A stretch of 64,000 nt of DNA from contig NZ_JAJHPV010000010.1 in the NCBI RefSeq assembly GCF_020831365.1, positions 62,001-126,000 on the forward strand, in the 5' to 3' direction. Positions within the stretch are counted from its first letter, which is position 1. Every line of letters begins with the position of its first letter. Of this stretch, positions 35,075 to 44,702 are shown in pieces. The notes under the pieces are model-generated. The model searched no databases, was not told the DNA's origin, and saw only the letters and a list, made by a program, of their open reading frames with translations. This stretch comes from Massilia agrisoli. GTDB lineage: Bacteria; Pseudomonadota; Gammaproteobacteria; Burkholderiales; Burkholderiaceae_D. A program made the position numbers and the translations under genes.

Positions 35075-36537
35075 AAACCGCGCGCATCACCGGTCGGCCA
35101 GGCTACCGCCAGCGCGGGTCGGTCTCGACGATATACGTCAGTGTGCTGATTCCGATCATTGGCTTCGTCGGATTGGCGATCGACCTGTCGTTTGCCTACA
35201 CTCGCCGCACCGAGATGCAAAGCGTCGCCGATGCAGCCGCGGTGGCGGCGGCGCGCGCGCTTGATGGCACGATGGCCGGCATCGAGGCCGCCAAGACGCA
35301 AGCCCGTACCACTGCCCAGCGCCAGAAGTACAGCTTCGGCCGGGCCGTGGTGTGGGTCGACGATGCGCTGCGCTTCAGTGACTCGCCCGACAAGCCGGAC
35401 GCAGACTGGTTGCCCGCCGGCTCGGTCAATGCCGCCAACGCCGCCAACCTGTATTACGCCAAGGTCGATACCCGCGCGCTGGGCGACGAACATGCCCGGG
35501 TGGACGTGGTATTTGCGCAATTCCTCGGTGGCGCGAGGGAAACGATGAGTATGGCAGCGCGCGCGATTGCAGGGCGCACCAGCATCCAGGTCACGCCGCT
35601 GGCGGTATGCGCGATCACGAATACCCGGGTGTCGACACGTGATGTCGACAAGGGGGGAAGCGTGGTGCAGGAGCTGCTGCATTATGGATTTCGCCGCGGG
35701 GTCAGCTACAACCTGCTGAACATGAACCCGAACGGGACAAGCGCCGTCAGCTACCTGGTCAATCCACTGGATTTTCCCAACCAGCCCGAGGAGCTGGGTC
35801 ACCGGTCGCTGGCGGTGGTTCGGCCGTTCGTGTGCAGCGGCTCGATCGCGGCAAGCAACCTGCGTGCCGGATCCAGATTGTATGTGGGCAATCCTTTCCC
35901 GGCCACTCTCACGGCCGAGCTTAACTCGCGCTTTTCCAACTACACCGGTTCCACCTGCAACCGGGTGCCGGCACCACCTGACCGCAACATCAAGGCATTT
36001 AACGCCTGGTATTTTGGCTGGTGGATGAATTCCAGCGGCACCATCAATGGCAGTGCCGAGCCGCGTGAGATTGGCGGCGCCAAGCTGACGATAGCGGATC
36101 AGTCCGCAGCGATCGTCGGCATCACCAGGACGCACTACGGCCCGCTATGGGCGTTCTCGAAGGCGGTTCAGTATGACGCTGGCGCGCCGGACGGCGTCGG
36201 CGCGCCATTCCTGCTGGCCGATTGGCCCTACTTGTACCCGGTCGGGTCAGGCGTACCCCTCCAGGCCTCCTACGACGATGCGCTGGCAAGCCCATACAAC
36301 GCGCACGTTGCGCCACATCGCGCCAATCCGCCGGTAACGGGCATGGCGCAACGGCGGGTGTTGAACATTCCCTTGTTGGAATGCCCGGTATCGGGCAGCA
36401 CCGCCCGGGTCCTGGCGATCGGGCGCTTTTTCATGGGGTCGCAGGCCGACGCTGGAACACCGCCTTCGGTGCACGGCGAATTCGGCGGGCTGGTGGCGGA
36501 TAACCAACTGGGCGCAACCGTGGGATTATACAAATGA
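35071..36537 (+). CDS. tadG: TadG-like pilus assembly protein
   Basis: A 488-residue protein with an N-terminal membrane helix in the TadE/G context (GSVSTIYVSVLIPIIGFVG), followed by DLSFAYTRRTEMQSVADAAA, the hallmark of TadG-like proteins. The rest is a large periplasmic domain. Unlike the two next genes it lacks Glu at the +5 position after the Gly, so cleavage by TadV is not expected. No von Willebrand A motif was recognised. It overlaps its neighbours by ATGA at both ends, so the genes are translationally coupled. Confidence 0.85.
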   Translation: MKTARITGRPGYRQRGSVSTIYVSVLIPIIGFVGLAIDLSFAYTRRTEMQSVADAAAVAAARALDGTMAGIEAAKTQARTTAQRQKYSFGRAVVWVDDALRFSDSPDKPDADWLPAGSVNAANAANLYYAKVDTRALGDEHARVDVVFAQFLGGARETMSMAARAIAGRTSIQVTPLAVCAITNTRVSTRDVDKGGSVVQELLHYGFRRGVSYNLLNMNPNGTSAVSYLVNPLDFPNQPEELGHRSLAVVRPFVCSGSIAASNLRAGSRLYVGNPFPATLTAELNSRFSNYTGSTCNRVPAPPDRNIKAFNAWYFGWWMNSSGTINGSAEPREIGGAKLTIADQSAAIVGITRTHYGPLWAFSKAVQYDAGAPDGVGAPFLLADWPYLYPVGSGVPLQASYDDALASPYNAHVAPHRANPPVTGMAQRRVLNIPLLECPVSGSTARVLAIGRFFMGSQADAGTPPSVHGEFGGLVADNQLGATVGLYK

Positions 36538-37016
36538 ACGCAAACTTCTCCAGGCGCGGGCCGGCTCGGCAAGGCGGGATCGCCCTGATCGAACTGGCCT
36601 TGATACTGGTCCTGTCATCTTTCCTCCTGCCCGTGCTGTTTTTGTTTGCACGCGTGTTTTACCACTACAACGTGCTCAAGCAGGCAACGCAGGACGCCGC
36701 CAACCATATGGCCGCGATGCCTCGCATCGAACTGATGACTTCAGCGGGAATGGCGGCTGCCAAGGGCAGGGCGGAAAACATGGTGATCGCCGCGATATCC
36801 GAGGCGGGAATCACGCCCCCTGAAGAACTTTCGGTTGAGGTTCGCTGTAACAACGGCGGGGTATGCGCGTCCTCGGTACCGGTAACTGACGTTCAGGTCA
36901 TCGCTTTGTTCATACTTTTTGACGGGTTCTGGCAGGACACCGGGCGCTGGCTGTCGGACGAGTCGGGCGCGAGCTGGACCATTACCACGTCTTCCAGCGC
37001 CACTTTTCAGAACTGA
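36534..37016 (+). CDS. tadE: TadE-like pseudopilin
   Basis: A 160-residue protein with the prepilin-like sequence QGGIALIELALIL: Glu is at +5 after Gly, followed by a hydrophobic helix. The short periplasmic domain has two Cys that could form a disulfide (CNNGGVCASS). Probably processed by TadV and part of the pilus assembly complex. Overlaps tadG by four bases. Confidence 0.85.
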   Translation: MNANFSRRGPARQGGIALIELALILVLSSFLLPVLFLFARVFYHYNVLKQATQDAANHMAAMPRIELMTSAGMAAAKGRAENMVIAAISEAGITPPEELSVEVRCNNGGVCASSVPVTDVQVIALFILFDGFWQDTGRWLSDESGASWTITTSSSATFQN

Positions 37017-37024
37017 CGCAGACC

Positions 37025-37600
37025 ATGCCAGCCATCCGTCCCCACTTCCTGCCGCTTAAAGCCCAGCGCGGCGCCACGGCCGTGGAATTCGCCGGGGTCG
37101 CGGTGTTCTTTTTCACCTACCTGTTTGCGATGTTCGAGCTGGCGCGCGCGCTCTACCTGTGGAACACGATGACCGAAGTGACGCGCAGGGCCGCCCGGGC
37201 CGCCGCCGTGGCAGACTTCGACGATGCAGCGAAACAAGCGATCCGGCGCCACGCGATGTTCGACACGAACAGGCTCCCGCTGGCGGGTGATGTCACCATC
37301 GAGAAGCTTGAGATCGACTACCTGCAGGCCGATGGCGCAACGCCGGTTACCGCCCTGCCGCTGTGCCCCACCGAGAACCTGGTCAACTGCACGGCCAACC
37401 CGAACGGCCCGAGCTGTATCCGCTTCGTTCGTGTACGCGTGTGCCTCGACGGCCCGGGCAGCTGCTCGCAGGTCCCCTATACAACCATGAGCGGGCTGGA
37501 GAATTTTGTTCCCGGCTCGCTATCGTTCCCCAGGTTTACCACCATTTCGCCGGTTGGGTCGCTGGGCCGCACGCCCAGCGTCACCAGTACATGCCCGTAG
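37025..37600 (+). CDS. tadF: TadE/TadF-like pseudopilin
   Basis: A 191-residue second pseudopilin with QRGATAVEFAGVAVFFF (Glu at +5 after Gly) and RALYLWNTMTEVTRRAARAAAV, the TadE/TadF pattern. The periplasmic part carries four or more Cys (CPTENLVNC, CIRFVRVRVCLDGPGSC). It follows the previous gene by 8 bases. Whether it corresponds to TadE or TadF of Aggregatibacter cannot be decided by eye. Confidence 0.85.
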   Translation: MPAIRPHFLPLKAQRGATAVEFAGVAVFFFTYLFAMFELARALYLWNTMTEVTRRAARAAAVADFDDAAKQAIRRHAMFDTNRLPLAGDVTIEKLEIDYLQADGATPVTALPLCPTENLVNCTANPNGPSCIRFVRVRVCLDGPGSCSQVPYTTMSGLENFVPGSLSFPRFTTISPVGSLGRTPSVTSTCP

Positions 37601-37630
37601 CCGGCGCGCGATATTGAGCAGAGGAGTGAC

Positions 37631-38809
37631 ATGAAAGCGTTGATCATCACCCGCGACAGTGATCTGCACGCGGAAATCGCGACCCAGGGGACGGCGCGCG
37701 TGCCGCCCATCAGCCTGGTGGCCAGCCGCGCCAGCCTGCGCGAGGCGCTCGACCGCCTGATGCCCGACAATCCCGCCGTTGTCATCATCGACGCGACCGA
37801 CCCCGACATCCAGGAAGGCGACCTGCTCGAGCGCCTGGCCAAGCATTACCAGTCCTCCTGCTTCATGCTGCTCACGCGCGAACATCACCAGGACCTCCTG
37901 ATCCGCGCGATGCGCGCCGGCGTGCGCGAAGTGCTGCAGCTGCCGCTGGTGCACCGGGCCTTCCACGAAGCGATGGACCGTGTCGCAGCGACCACTGGCG
38001 TCACCGACATGCGCGACGGGAAGGTGCTGGCCTTCATCTCCTGCAAAGGCGGCAGCGGCGCCACCTTCATCTCGACCAATTTCGGCTACGCACTGGCCAC
38101 GCTTGGAGAGAAAAAGGTGCTGCTGATCGATTTGCATGGCCAGTTCGGCGACGCCACGCTGTACGTCTCCGACCAGAAGCCGGCCATGACGCTGTCGGAC
38201 GTCTGCAGCCAGATCGCCCGCATTGACGGCCCTTTCCTGAACTCGTGCCTGGTGCACGTCACCCCTGGCTTCGGCATCCTGGCGGCGGCCGATGATCCGA
38301 CCCACGCGGTCGACCTGAAGCCGGAACACATGGACACCATCCTGCGCGTCGCGCGCCAGCACTACGACTACATCGTGCTCGACGTCGGCCGCCAGATCGA
38401 CGCCATTTCACTGCGCGCCCTCGACAACGCGGATGCCATCCACCCGGTGCTGCAGCTGGCGCTGCCCGACATCCGCGATGGCCGCCGCCTGCTCGACATC
38501 TTCCGCTCGCTCGGCTACCCGGTCGACCAGACCCGCCTGATCGTCAACCGCTACGAGAAGGGCGGCAAGCTGCGCCTGCAGGACCTGCAGAACGCACTTG
38601 GCGCCGATGTGATGCACACCATCCCGAACGACTACGCCGCGGCGACCGATTCGGTGAACCAGGGCGTGCCGGTGCTGGAGCTGTCGCGTTCCAGCGCGGT
38701 GGCGCGCAGCCTCGCCGACCTGGTCGAGCTGGTCACGGCGCGGCGTGCCCCTGAAGTCAACAAAGGCCTGTTCGACCGCCTGTTCGGCCGCGCCGACACC
38801 GACGCCTGA
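37631..38809 (+). CDS. cpaE: Pilus localisation ATPase TadZ/CpaE
   Basis: A 392-residue MinD/ParA-superfamily protein. Residues 1-115 form the atypical receiver domain of TadZ (ALIITRDSDLHAEI, VVIIDATDPD). The ATPase has the deviant Walker A CKGGSGATFISTN near residue 138 and IDLHGQFGDATLY after it. TadZ sets the pole or site of pilus assembly and recruits TadA. GGAG lies before the ATG. Confidence 0.92.
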   Translation: MKALIITRDSDLHAEIATQGTARVPPISLVASRASLREALDRLMPDNPAVVIIDATDPDIQEGDLLERLAKHYQSSCFMLLTREHHQDLLIRAMRAGVREVLQLPLVHRAFHEAMDRVAATTGVTDMRDGKVLAFISCKGGSGATFISTNFGYALATLGEKKVLLIDLHGQFGDATLYVSDQKPAMTLSDVCSQIARIDGPFLNSCLVHVTPGFGILAAADDPTHAVDLKPEHMDTILRVARQHYDYIVLDVGRQIDAISLRALDNADAIHPVLQLALPDIRDGRRLLDIFRSLGYPVDQTRLIVNRYEKGGKLRLQDLQNALGADVMHTIPNDYAAATDSVNQGVPVLELSRSSAVARSLADLVELVTARRAPEVNKGLFDRLFGRADTDA

Positions 38810-38825
38810 TATCACGGAGACTGTT

Positions 38826-40175
38826 ATGACCCTGCGCGAACGCCTGTCATCATCCGACGAAGCCAAGACACTTTCCGCGCCGCTGGCGGCCGAGCCGGCC
38901 AATCACGCCTATCAGGATTTGAAGAAGACAATGCACCAGATGATCCTCGACCGGATCGACCTGGAGCGCCTGAAACGGCTGACCACCGAGCAGTTCAAGC
39001 ATGAGCTGGCGCTGCTAATCCAGCGCATCATCGAGGAAGAGCGGATTGTCCTGAACCAGAACGAGCGCCATAACCTCGTGCTAGACATCCAGCACGAAAT
39101 GCTCGGCTTCGGCCCGCTCGAGCCGCTACTGAACGATCCCACCATCTCGGACATCCTGGTGAACACCCATTCCAGGGTGTACATCGAGCGGCGCGGCAGG
39201 CTGGAGCTGACCGAGGTGACCTTCCACGACAACGCTCACCTCATGAAGATCATCGAGAAGATCGTGTCGCGCGTGGGCAGGCGCGTCGATGAGTCGAGCC
39301 CGATGGTCGATGCGCGGCTGCCTGACGGTTCGCGCGTGAACGCCATCATTCCGCCGCTTGCGGTGGACGGCCCGATCCTGTCGATCCGCCGCTTTTCGAC
39401 CACGCCGCTGTCGGTGCAGAACCTGCTCGATTACAAAAGCCTGACGCCGCCGATGGTGCAGGTGCTTGAATCGCTTGGCCAGGCGAAGATCAACATCCTG
39501 ATCTCCGGCGGGACCGGCAGCGGCAAGACCACGCTGCTGAACCTGATCTCAGGTTTCATTCCCGCCAACGAGCGCATTGTGACGATTGAAGACGCGGCCG
39601 AGCTGCAGCTGCGCCAGCCCCACGTGGTGCGCCTGGAAACGCGGCCGCCCAACATCGAAGGCAAAGGCGAGGTGACGCAGCGGGCGCTGGTGCGCAACGC
39701 GCTGCGCATGCGCCCTGACCGCATCATCCTCGGCGAGGTCCGCGGCGCCGAGGCGCTCGACATGCTGCAGGCGATGAACACCGGCCACGAAGGATCGCTC
39801 GCCACGATCCACTCGAACACCCCGCGCGATGCGCTGTCGCGGCTCGAAAACATGGTCGGCATGGCCGGCGTTACGCTGACGCCGCGGGCGGTGCGGCAGC
39901 AGATCTGTTCGGCGGTCACGGTGGTGCTGCAAGTGACGCGCCTGACCGACGGCGCGCGCAAGCTGGTCAGCATGCAGGAGATCACCGGCATGGAGGGCGA
40001 CATCCTGGCAATGCAGGAGATCTTCCGCTTCGAGCAGACCGGTGTCGCGCCCGATGGCAAGGTGCTGGGGCAGTTCTGTGCAACCGGGGTGCGGCCGCGA
40101 TTTGCCGAGCGCCTGCGCATGTTCGGCGCGCCGGTCCCCGACGCCGCGTTCGATCCATCGCGCGTCTACGAATAA
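38826..40175 (+). CDS. cpaF: Secretion ATPase TadA/CpaF
   Basis: A 449-residue GspE-superfamily ATPase that powers Flp pilus assembly. It has an N-terminal helical part and [19 protein letters not shown]. Walker A is GGTGSGKTT near residue 228, then [14 protein letters not shown] (Asp box), [19 protein letters not shown] (Walker B) and the His box GSLATIHSN. The ATG at 38826 is preferred, with GGAG upstream; a longer frame overlaps tadZ. Confidence 0.95.
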   Translation: MTLRERLSSSDEAKTLSAPLAAEPANHAYQDLKKTMHQMILDRIDLERLKRLTTEQFKHELALLIQRIIEEERIVLNQNERHNLVLDIQHEMLGFGPLEPLLNDPTISDILVNTHSRVYIERRGRLELTEVTFHDNAHLMKIIEKIVSRVGRRVDESSPMVDARLPDGSRVNAIIPPLAVDGPILSIRRFSTTPLSVQNLLDYKSLTPPMVQVLESLGQAKINILISGGTGSGKTTLLNLISGFIPANERIVTIEDAAELQLRQPHVVRLETRPPNIEGKGEVTQRALVRNALRMRPDRIILGEVRGAEALDMLQAMNTGHEGSLATIHSNTPRDALSRLENMVGMAGVTLTPRAVRQQICSAVTVVLQVTRLTDGARKLVSMQEITGMEGDILAMQEIFRFEQTGVAPDGKVLGQFCATGVRPRFAERLRMFGAPVPDAAFDPSRVYE

Positions 40176-40190
40176 CCCGCGGGAGCCGAC

Positions 40191-41168
40191 ATGGATGCAA
40201 TCTATTACGGTTTCGCGGTACTGCTGTTTGCCGCAGTGATCCTTCTGGTGGAAGGATGCTACCTGTGGTGGAACAGCACCCACGGCGGCGAGGCACAGCG
40301 CATTTCGCGCCGGCTGCGGCTGATGTCGGGAGGCGCCGAAGGCGGTAATGGCGAGGTGTCGATCCTGAAGCAGCGCCGCTACAGCAAGAACGACGGCATC
40401 GACAGGCTGCTGCACAAGATGCGTATCGCGAATGCTATCGACCGGCTGATCCTGCAGGCTGGCGTGCGCTGGTCTGTATCGCAGTTCATCGTCGCATCGG
40501 CAGCCATGATGCTGTCCGGGCTGGTGATTGGGCAGGTATGGGCGGTGCCGGTGCTGGCCAAGCTGATCATCATCGCGCTGCTGACGGCCATTCCGTACGG
40601 GATGCTGCGGCGCGCGCGCCGGCAGCGGCTGATCAAGATCGAGCAGCAGCTCCCCGAAGCCGCGGACTTTATTGCGCGTGCGCTGCGCTCCGGGCACTCG
40701 TTCACCAACGTGCTGCAGATGGTCGGTTCCGAGCTTCCGGAACCGCTGTGCGGCGAGTTCCGCGCTGCGCACGAAGAGATCAACTACGGCGTTCCTCTCA
40801 ACGAAGCGCTGCACAACCTGGCCGACCGCATCCCGCTGACCGACCTGCGCTATCTCGTCATCGCGGTGCTGATCCAGCGCGAGTCGGGCGGCAACCTGGC
40901 TGAAATCCTGCACAACATCAGCCATATCATCCGCGAGCGGCTCAAGCTCGTCGCACAGGTGAGGGTGCTGTCGGCCGAGGGCCGGATGTCTGCCTGGATC
41001 CTGGGCCTGCTGCCGTTCGTCGTCATCGTCCTGATGTCGGCAACGAGCCCGAAATATATCAGCCTGCTGTGGACCGACCCCACAGGCGTCAAGCTGCTCT
41101 GGTACGGCGCCGGAATGATCTTGATCGGGGTCTTGTGGCTGCGCCGCGTGATCCACATCCGCATTTAA
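40191..41168 (+). CDS. tadB: Inner-membrane platform protein TadB
   Basis: A 325-residue GspF-domain protein with an N-terminal helix, a cytoplasmic segment, two helices in the middle (about residues 95-140), the T2SSF domain (LPEAADFIARALRSGHSF, LVIAVLIQRESGGNLAEIL), and two C-terminal helices. It forms the membrane platform with TadC. The gap to tadA is 15 bases. Confidence 0.93.
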   Translation: MDAIYYGFAVLLFAAVILLVEGCYLWWNSTHGGEAQRISRRLRLMSGGAEGGNGEVSILKQRRYSKNDGIDRLLHKMRIANAIDRLILQAGVRWSVSQFIVASAAMMLSGLVIGQVWAVPVLAKLIIIALLTAIPYGMLRRARRQRLIKIEQQLPEAADFIARALRSGHSFTNVLQMVGSELPEPLCGEFRAAHEEINYGVPLNEALHNLADRIPLTDLRYLVIAVLIQRESGGNLAEILHNISHIIRERLKLVAQVRVLSAEGRMSAWILGLLPFVVIVLMSATSPKYISLLWTDPTGVKLLWYGAGMILIGVLWLRRVIHIRI

Positions 41169-41178
41169 GGGGAAGCAC

Positions 41179-42120
41179 ATGACCGGCCCGCAAATCATAT
41201 TCCTGACCATTGTCTTCGGCATCGTCTGCGGCCTCGCGCTGCTCGCCATGTTCATCTTCTCGCCCGGGTACTTGCGCATCCGGCTTGATAATTTCATGGG
41301 CAAGACCGAGCCGAGCGCGCTGGAGACCGGCGGCTGGGTCGAGAAGGCGGCCAAAGTGGCGCAGCCCTTTTCGCGCCTGTCGCTGCCCGAAGAAGGATGG
41401 GAGAAATCGAGCCTGCGCACGCGGTTCATGAACGCGGGCTGGCGCAATCCCGCCGCGGCAACCCTGTACTTCGCATCGAAGTCGGTGCTGGCGCTCTTGT
41501 TTCCCGGCGCGGTCGCGCTGATGCTGGCGATCTCGGGAACGCCGATGCCCGGCCAGCGGCTGCTGATGGTCCTGCTGGTAGTGGCCGCGGTCGGCTACTA
41601 CCTGCCGAATGTGATCCTGCGCCACATCGCGTCACGCCGCCAGCGCGAGATATTCGAAACCATCCCGGACGCGCTGGACCTGCTGACGGTCTGCGTCGAG
41701 GCGGGCCTGAGCCTGGAGCGCGCGCTGATCAAGGTCGCGGGCGAGATCCACATCAAGAGCGTCACCCTGGCGCAGGAGCTGCAACTGGTGCTGATGGAGA
41801 TGCGGGCTGGCTTCACGAAGGAGAAGGCGCTGCGCAATTTCGCGCTGCGCAGCGGCGTGGAAGACGTCGACACCCTGGTCGCGATGCTGATCCAGTCCGA
41901 GCGCTTTGGCACCAGCATGGGCGACGCGCTGCGCGTCCACTCGGACAACCTGCGCACCAAGCGGCGCATGGCCGCCGAAGAAACCGCAGCCAAGATCGGC
42001 CTGAAGCTGCTGTTCCCGCTGATCTTCTTTATTTTCCCCACCTTGCTGATGGTCCTGATCGGACCTGCTGGAATCCAGATTGCCCGCACCCTGCCGAGGA
42101 TGACCGGGGCAGGTCAATAA
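41179..42120 (+). CDS. tadC: Inner-membrane platform protein TadC
   Basis: A 313-residue GspF-domain protein with the typical sequence ETIPDALDLLTVCVEAGLSL, EMRAGFTKEKALRNFA and LVAMLIQSERFGTSMGDAL, and a C-terminal helix KLLFPLIFFIFPTLLMVLIG. Pairs with TadB; 10-base gap. Confidence 0.93.
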   Translation: MTGPQIIFLTIVFGIVCGLALLAMFIFSPGYLRIRLDNFMGKTEPSALETGGWVEKAAKVAQPFSRLSLPEEGWEKSSLRTRFMNAGWRNPAAATLYFASKSVLALLFPGAVALMLAISGTPMPGQRLLMVLLVVAAVGYYLPNVILRHIASRRQREIFETIPDALDLLTVCVEAGLSLERALIKVAGEIHIKSVTLAQELQLVLMEMRAGFTKEKALRNFALRSGVEDVDTLVAMLIQSERFGTSMGDALRVHSDNLRTKRRMAAEETAAKIGLKLLFPLIFFIFPTLLMVLIGPAGIQIARTLPRMTGAGQ

Positions 42121-42139
42121 AGTCCCGAAGGAGAATGCG

Positions 42140-43315
42140 ATGAAAACGAAACTGAAGCGCTTGACCACCGTATGCGCCGGCGCGTTCGTGTTTGCCGCGT
42201 GCGCCGATCTTGGTCAGCGTCCAACGCCGGCGGTGCAACCCGCGCAGGCATCGGCCGCCGCCAACGAGGCCTACGTACTCGGACGCAGCCTGCACATGGC
42301 GCGCCGCTTCGAGGCCGCGACAGCGTCTTACATGGCCGCGCTGAAGGCCGATCCGCGTCACGTCAACGCACGCAACGGCCTGGCGACGCTGTATGCGGAG
42401 CAGGGCGAGTTCGCCAAGGCGATCCCGATCTGGCAGCAGCTGACGCGCGAGGCCGATGGTAAGGCGGGACCGGAGACCGCCTTCTTGTTCAGTAATCTCG
42501 GCTACGCACACTTCCTGAGCGGCGAATATGACCATGCCCTGTCGGCGCTGGAGAAAGCCTGCCTGCTCGACCCGCTTAACTACCGCGCCTGGAACCACCT
42601 GGGCAGCGCCCTTGAGAAACTGGGCCAGCCCGAACGCGCCCAGCTGATGTACAAGCAGGCAGAGGCGTTGCGCGAGCACGACTTCAAGGCCGACTACGCG
42701 CTGGCGCAGCGCGCCGTCGCGCCGGCCATCGAAAAGGCGGTCAAGGCAAGCGCGCGCCAGGAAGAGGCATGGGCGACGACCGAAGTGCGCCAACTGGCGA
42801 ATGGCATGTTCGAACTGCACCGGGTTCCGGCCCCCACGGGATCGCGCGCAGCAGAGGCTCCCGCACCGCTGCCAGCGCCCGTTCCATTGGAACAGCTGGC
42901 GGTCCTGCCGGCGATCGCGACCCAGCAAAAAGCGCTGCTCGAGATCCGTAACGGCAATGGAGTGACCGGCATGGCGAAGGCCTTGTCGACGAAAATGGAT
43001 CCTGGCAGCCTGCGCGTCGTGCGCCTGTCCAACCAGCGTCCGTTCGACGTGCGCCAGACCAGGATCGAATACCATCCGGCATTCCGTGAGGCCGCGGAGC
43101 GGCTGGCCGAGCGCTTCGGCAACGCAGCCGTGGTGGAAGCAGGCGGCGTCAAGCCGGCCAACATGCGACTGGTGATCGGTCGCGATATTGCCGGCCGCGA
43201 TTTTGCGCTCAAGCCCGTTGCAAAAGAGCTGCCTGCCACGTTTGTCGAACATCAAACGCGCCCGGGCGGCTCGCGCCACAATGAGGAAGACCAAACCCTC
43301 AAACCTGGAGCATAG
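42140..43315 (+). CDS. tadD: TPR lipoprotein TadD-like with C-terminal LytR_C-type domain
   Basis: A 391-residue predicted lipoprotein (VFAAC, Cys at residue 21). Residues 45-180 hold about four TPR repeats (NEAYVLGRSLHMARRFEAAT, YMAALKADPRHVNARNGLA, NLGYAHFLSGEYDHALSALE, NYRAWNHLGSALEKL). After a linker, residues about 270-360 resemble the LytR/CpsA/Psr C-terminal domain: LLEIRNGNGVTGMAKAL, then SNQRPFDVRQTRIEYHP and AAERLAERFG. TadD proteins are TPR lipoproteins needed for secretin assembly, usually without the extra domain. The fusion is read from the sequence; its role is unknown. Confidence 0.85.
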   Translation: MKTKLKRLTTVCAGAFVFAACADLGQRPTPAVQPAQASAAANEAYVLGRSLHMARRFEAATASYMAALKADPRHVNARNGLATLYAEQGEFAKAIPIWQQLTREADGKAGPETAFLFSNLGYAHFLSGEYDHALSALEKACLLDPLNYRAWNHLGSALEKLGQPERAQLMYKQAEALREHDFKADYALAQRAVAPAIEKAVKASARQEEAWATTEVRQLANGMFELHRVPAPTGSRAAEAPAPLPAPVPLEQLAVLPAIATQQKALLEIRNGNGVTGMAKALSTKMDPGSLRVVRLSNQRPFDVRQTRIEYHPAFREAAERLAERFGNAAVVEAGGVKPANMRLVIGRDIAGRDFALKPVAKELPATFVEHQTRPGGSRHNEEDQTLKPGA

Positions 43316-43317
43316 CC

Positions 43318-43632
43318 ATGACACTCGCACGCCGCTTTACCGCCTTCTTGTCCGCCCTGATGATCGTCGCCCTGGTTGGCTGCGCGCCGACCGAAAAGCG
43401 GGCAGGCACCGGTCAATATATCGATGACGCGATGATCACAGCCAAGGTAAAGGGCGCGCTGGTAGCCGACCCGGAGCTAAAGGCCACTGAAATCCAGGTC
43501 GATACATTCAAGGGAACGGTGCAGCTGAGCGGCTTCGTCGCGGCGCCCGAACACGTTCAAAAGGCGGAACGGCTGGTGCGCGACATCGCGGGTGTCAAGT
43601 CCGTCAAAAACGACATCGCAATAAAAAGATAG
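43318..43632 (+). CDS. BON-domain lipoprotein
   Basis: A 104-residue lipoprotein (LVGC, Cys at residue 22) with one BON domain: DDAMITAKVKGALVADPELK, then VQLSGFVAAPEHVQKAERLV and IAGVKSVKNDI. OsmY-type BON domains bind membranes or support the envelope. GGAG lies before the start, 2 bases after the tadD stop, so it is probably the last gene of the tad transcript. Confidence 0.9.
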   Translation: MTLARRFTAFLSALMIVALVGCAPTEKRAGTGQYIDDAMITAKVKGALVADPELKATEIQVDTFKGTVQLSGFVAAPEHVQKAERLVRDIAGVKSVKNDIAIKR

Positions 43633-43645
43633 GTGACAAAAAACA

Positions 43646-43673
43646 AAAAGCCGCCTTCGTTAAGGCGGCTTTT
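43646..43673. terminator. Bidirectional terminator between the tad cluster and the GIN-domain gene
   Basis: AAAAGCCGCCTT pairs with AAGGCGGCTTTT around CGTT; A-run and T-run on either side allow function on both strands. Confidence 0.85.
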
Positions 43674-43691
43674 GCGCTTGCGGCTACCCGA

Positions 43692-44459
43692 TTATTTCCA
43701 CGCCACGCTGCCCAGGCCGCGCGACGTTGCATTGCGGCTCGCCGGGTTGCCGTACACGGTGGCCGAACCCAATCCGCTCAGACGCAGGTTGGCGGCGTTC
43801 TTGGCGTAGACAGTTGCACCGCCGAGGCCGGTCATGTCGAGGTCGACGCTGTCCGACTGCAGGCCTTTGGCATCAAGGCTGCCTACGCCGCCCAGTTTGG
43901 CGCGCAGCATGCGGCTGTTGCCGTTGATGGTGATGCTGCCCGCGCCGCGCATGTTCAGGTCGACCAGGTCGCTGGAAGCTGCGTTCAAGGTCATGCTGCC
44001 GACGCCGCCGAGGCGTGAGTTGATGTTCTTGTAGTTGCTGTTCACTTTTACCGACCCGGCGCCGTCCAGTGCCAGGGTGATCTTGTCGCCGCTGAAGCCG
44101 CTCACCTCGGTGGTGCCCACGCCCTCGGACGTAAATTCGTTCAGGTTCGGCAAGGTCAGTTCGACTCGCACCTCGTGCTTTTCATTAGTGAATTTCCAAG
44201 AGCCTTCATCATTGTCGATGCGCAGCGTCTCGCCGTGCTGATCGGTCTTCACTTTGGCCAGGTGGCGCTTCTCGCCGTATAAAGTCAGCGAAGGCGTCGC
44301 GCCTTGTTTTACACGCAGGTTGATCACGCCATCGAGCTTGACCTTGACGATGCGCGCGTCGACCGCGCGGGTTTCGCTGACCATCTCATCGGCAATTGCC
44401 GACGTGGCTGGAAGGGAAAGGGCTGCAGCGGTAAGCGCCATGCCGAGGAATTTGTTCAT
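43692..44459 (-). CDS. Secreted GIN-domain (DUF2807) protein
   Basis: A 255-residue exported protein with a signal peptide (ALTAAALSLPATSAIAD). The mature part has the repeated short beta-strand pattern of the head GIN/DUF2807 domain: LGGVGSMTL, MRGAGSITI, LGGVGSLDAK, GLGGATVYA and GLGSATVYG. These make a right-handed beta-solenoid. Family function is unclear; envelope or adhesion roles have been suggested. GGAG precedes the start. It follows the small secreted protein gene by 33 bases and is probably co-transcribed with it. Confidence 0.9.
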   Translation of the reverse strand: MNKFLGMALTAAALSLPATSAIADEMVSETRAVDARIVKVKLDGVINLRVKQGATPSLTLYGEKRHLAKVKTDQHGETLRIDNDEGSWKFTNEKHEVRVELTLPNLNEFTSEGVGTTEVSGFSGDKITLALDGAGSVKVNSNYKNINSRLGGVGSMTLNAASSDLVDLNMRGAGSITINGNSRMLRAKLGGVGSLDAKGLQSDSVDLDMTGLGGATVYAKNAANLRLSGLGSATVYGNPASRNATSRGLGSVAWK

Positions 44460-44492
44460 ATGCGTTATCTCCTTGCGTTTGTGAATGCAGGC

Positions 44493-44702
44493 TCAGTCGC
44501 CCAATGCTGCTTTTTCGGCCGCGGTCAGGCGCTTGCCGGTGATGGTGACGACGGTCATGGTCGTGTCAGCGGCAGCCTGCGTGACGGCTGGCGGATCGAT
44601 GCGTTTAACCGCGGTGGAGGCCGTTGCGAAGGTGGTGACCGATGCAAGTGCGATGGCGGTGGCGGTGAGGAAGATGGCTTCCATGTTTTTTGCGATGTTC
44701 AT
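44493..44702 (-). CDS. Small exported protein of unknown function
   Basis: A 69-residue protein with a signal-like N-terminus (MEAIFLTATAIALASVTTFATAS) and a short Thr/Ala-rich mature part ending ITGKRLTAAEKAALGD. AGGAG lies at good spacing before the ATG at 44702. It is upstream of and in line with the GIN-domain gene. No family recognised. Confidence 0.65.
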   Translation of the reverse strand: MNIAKNMEAIFLTATAIALASVTTFATASTAVKRIDPPAVTQAAADTTMTVVTITGKRLTAAEKAALGD

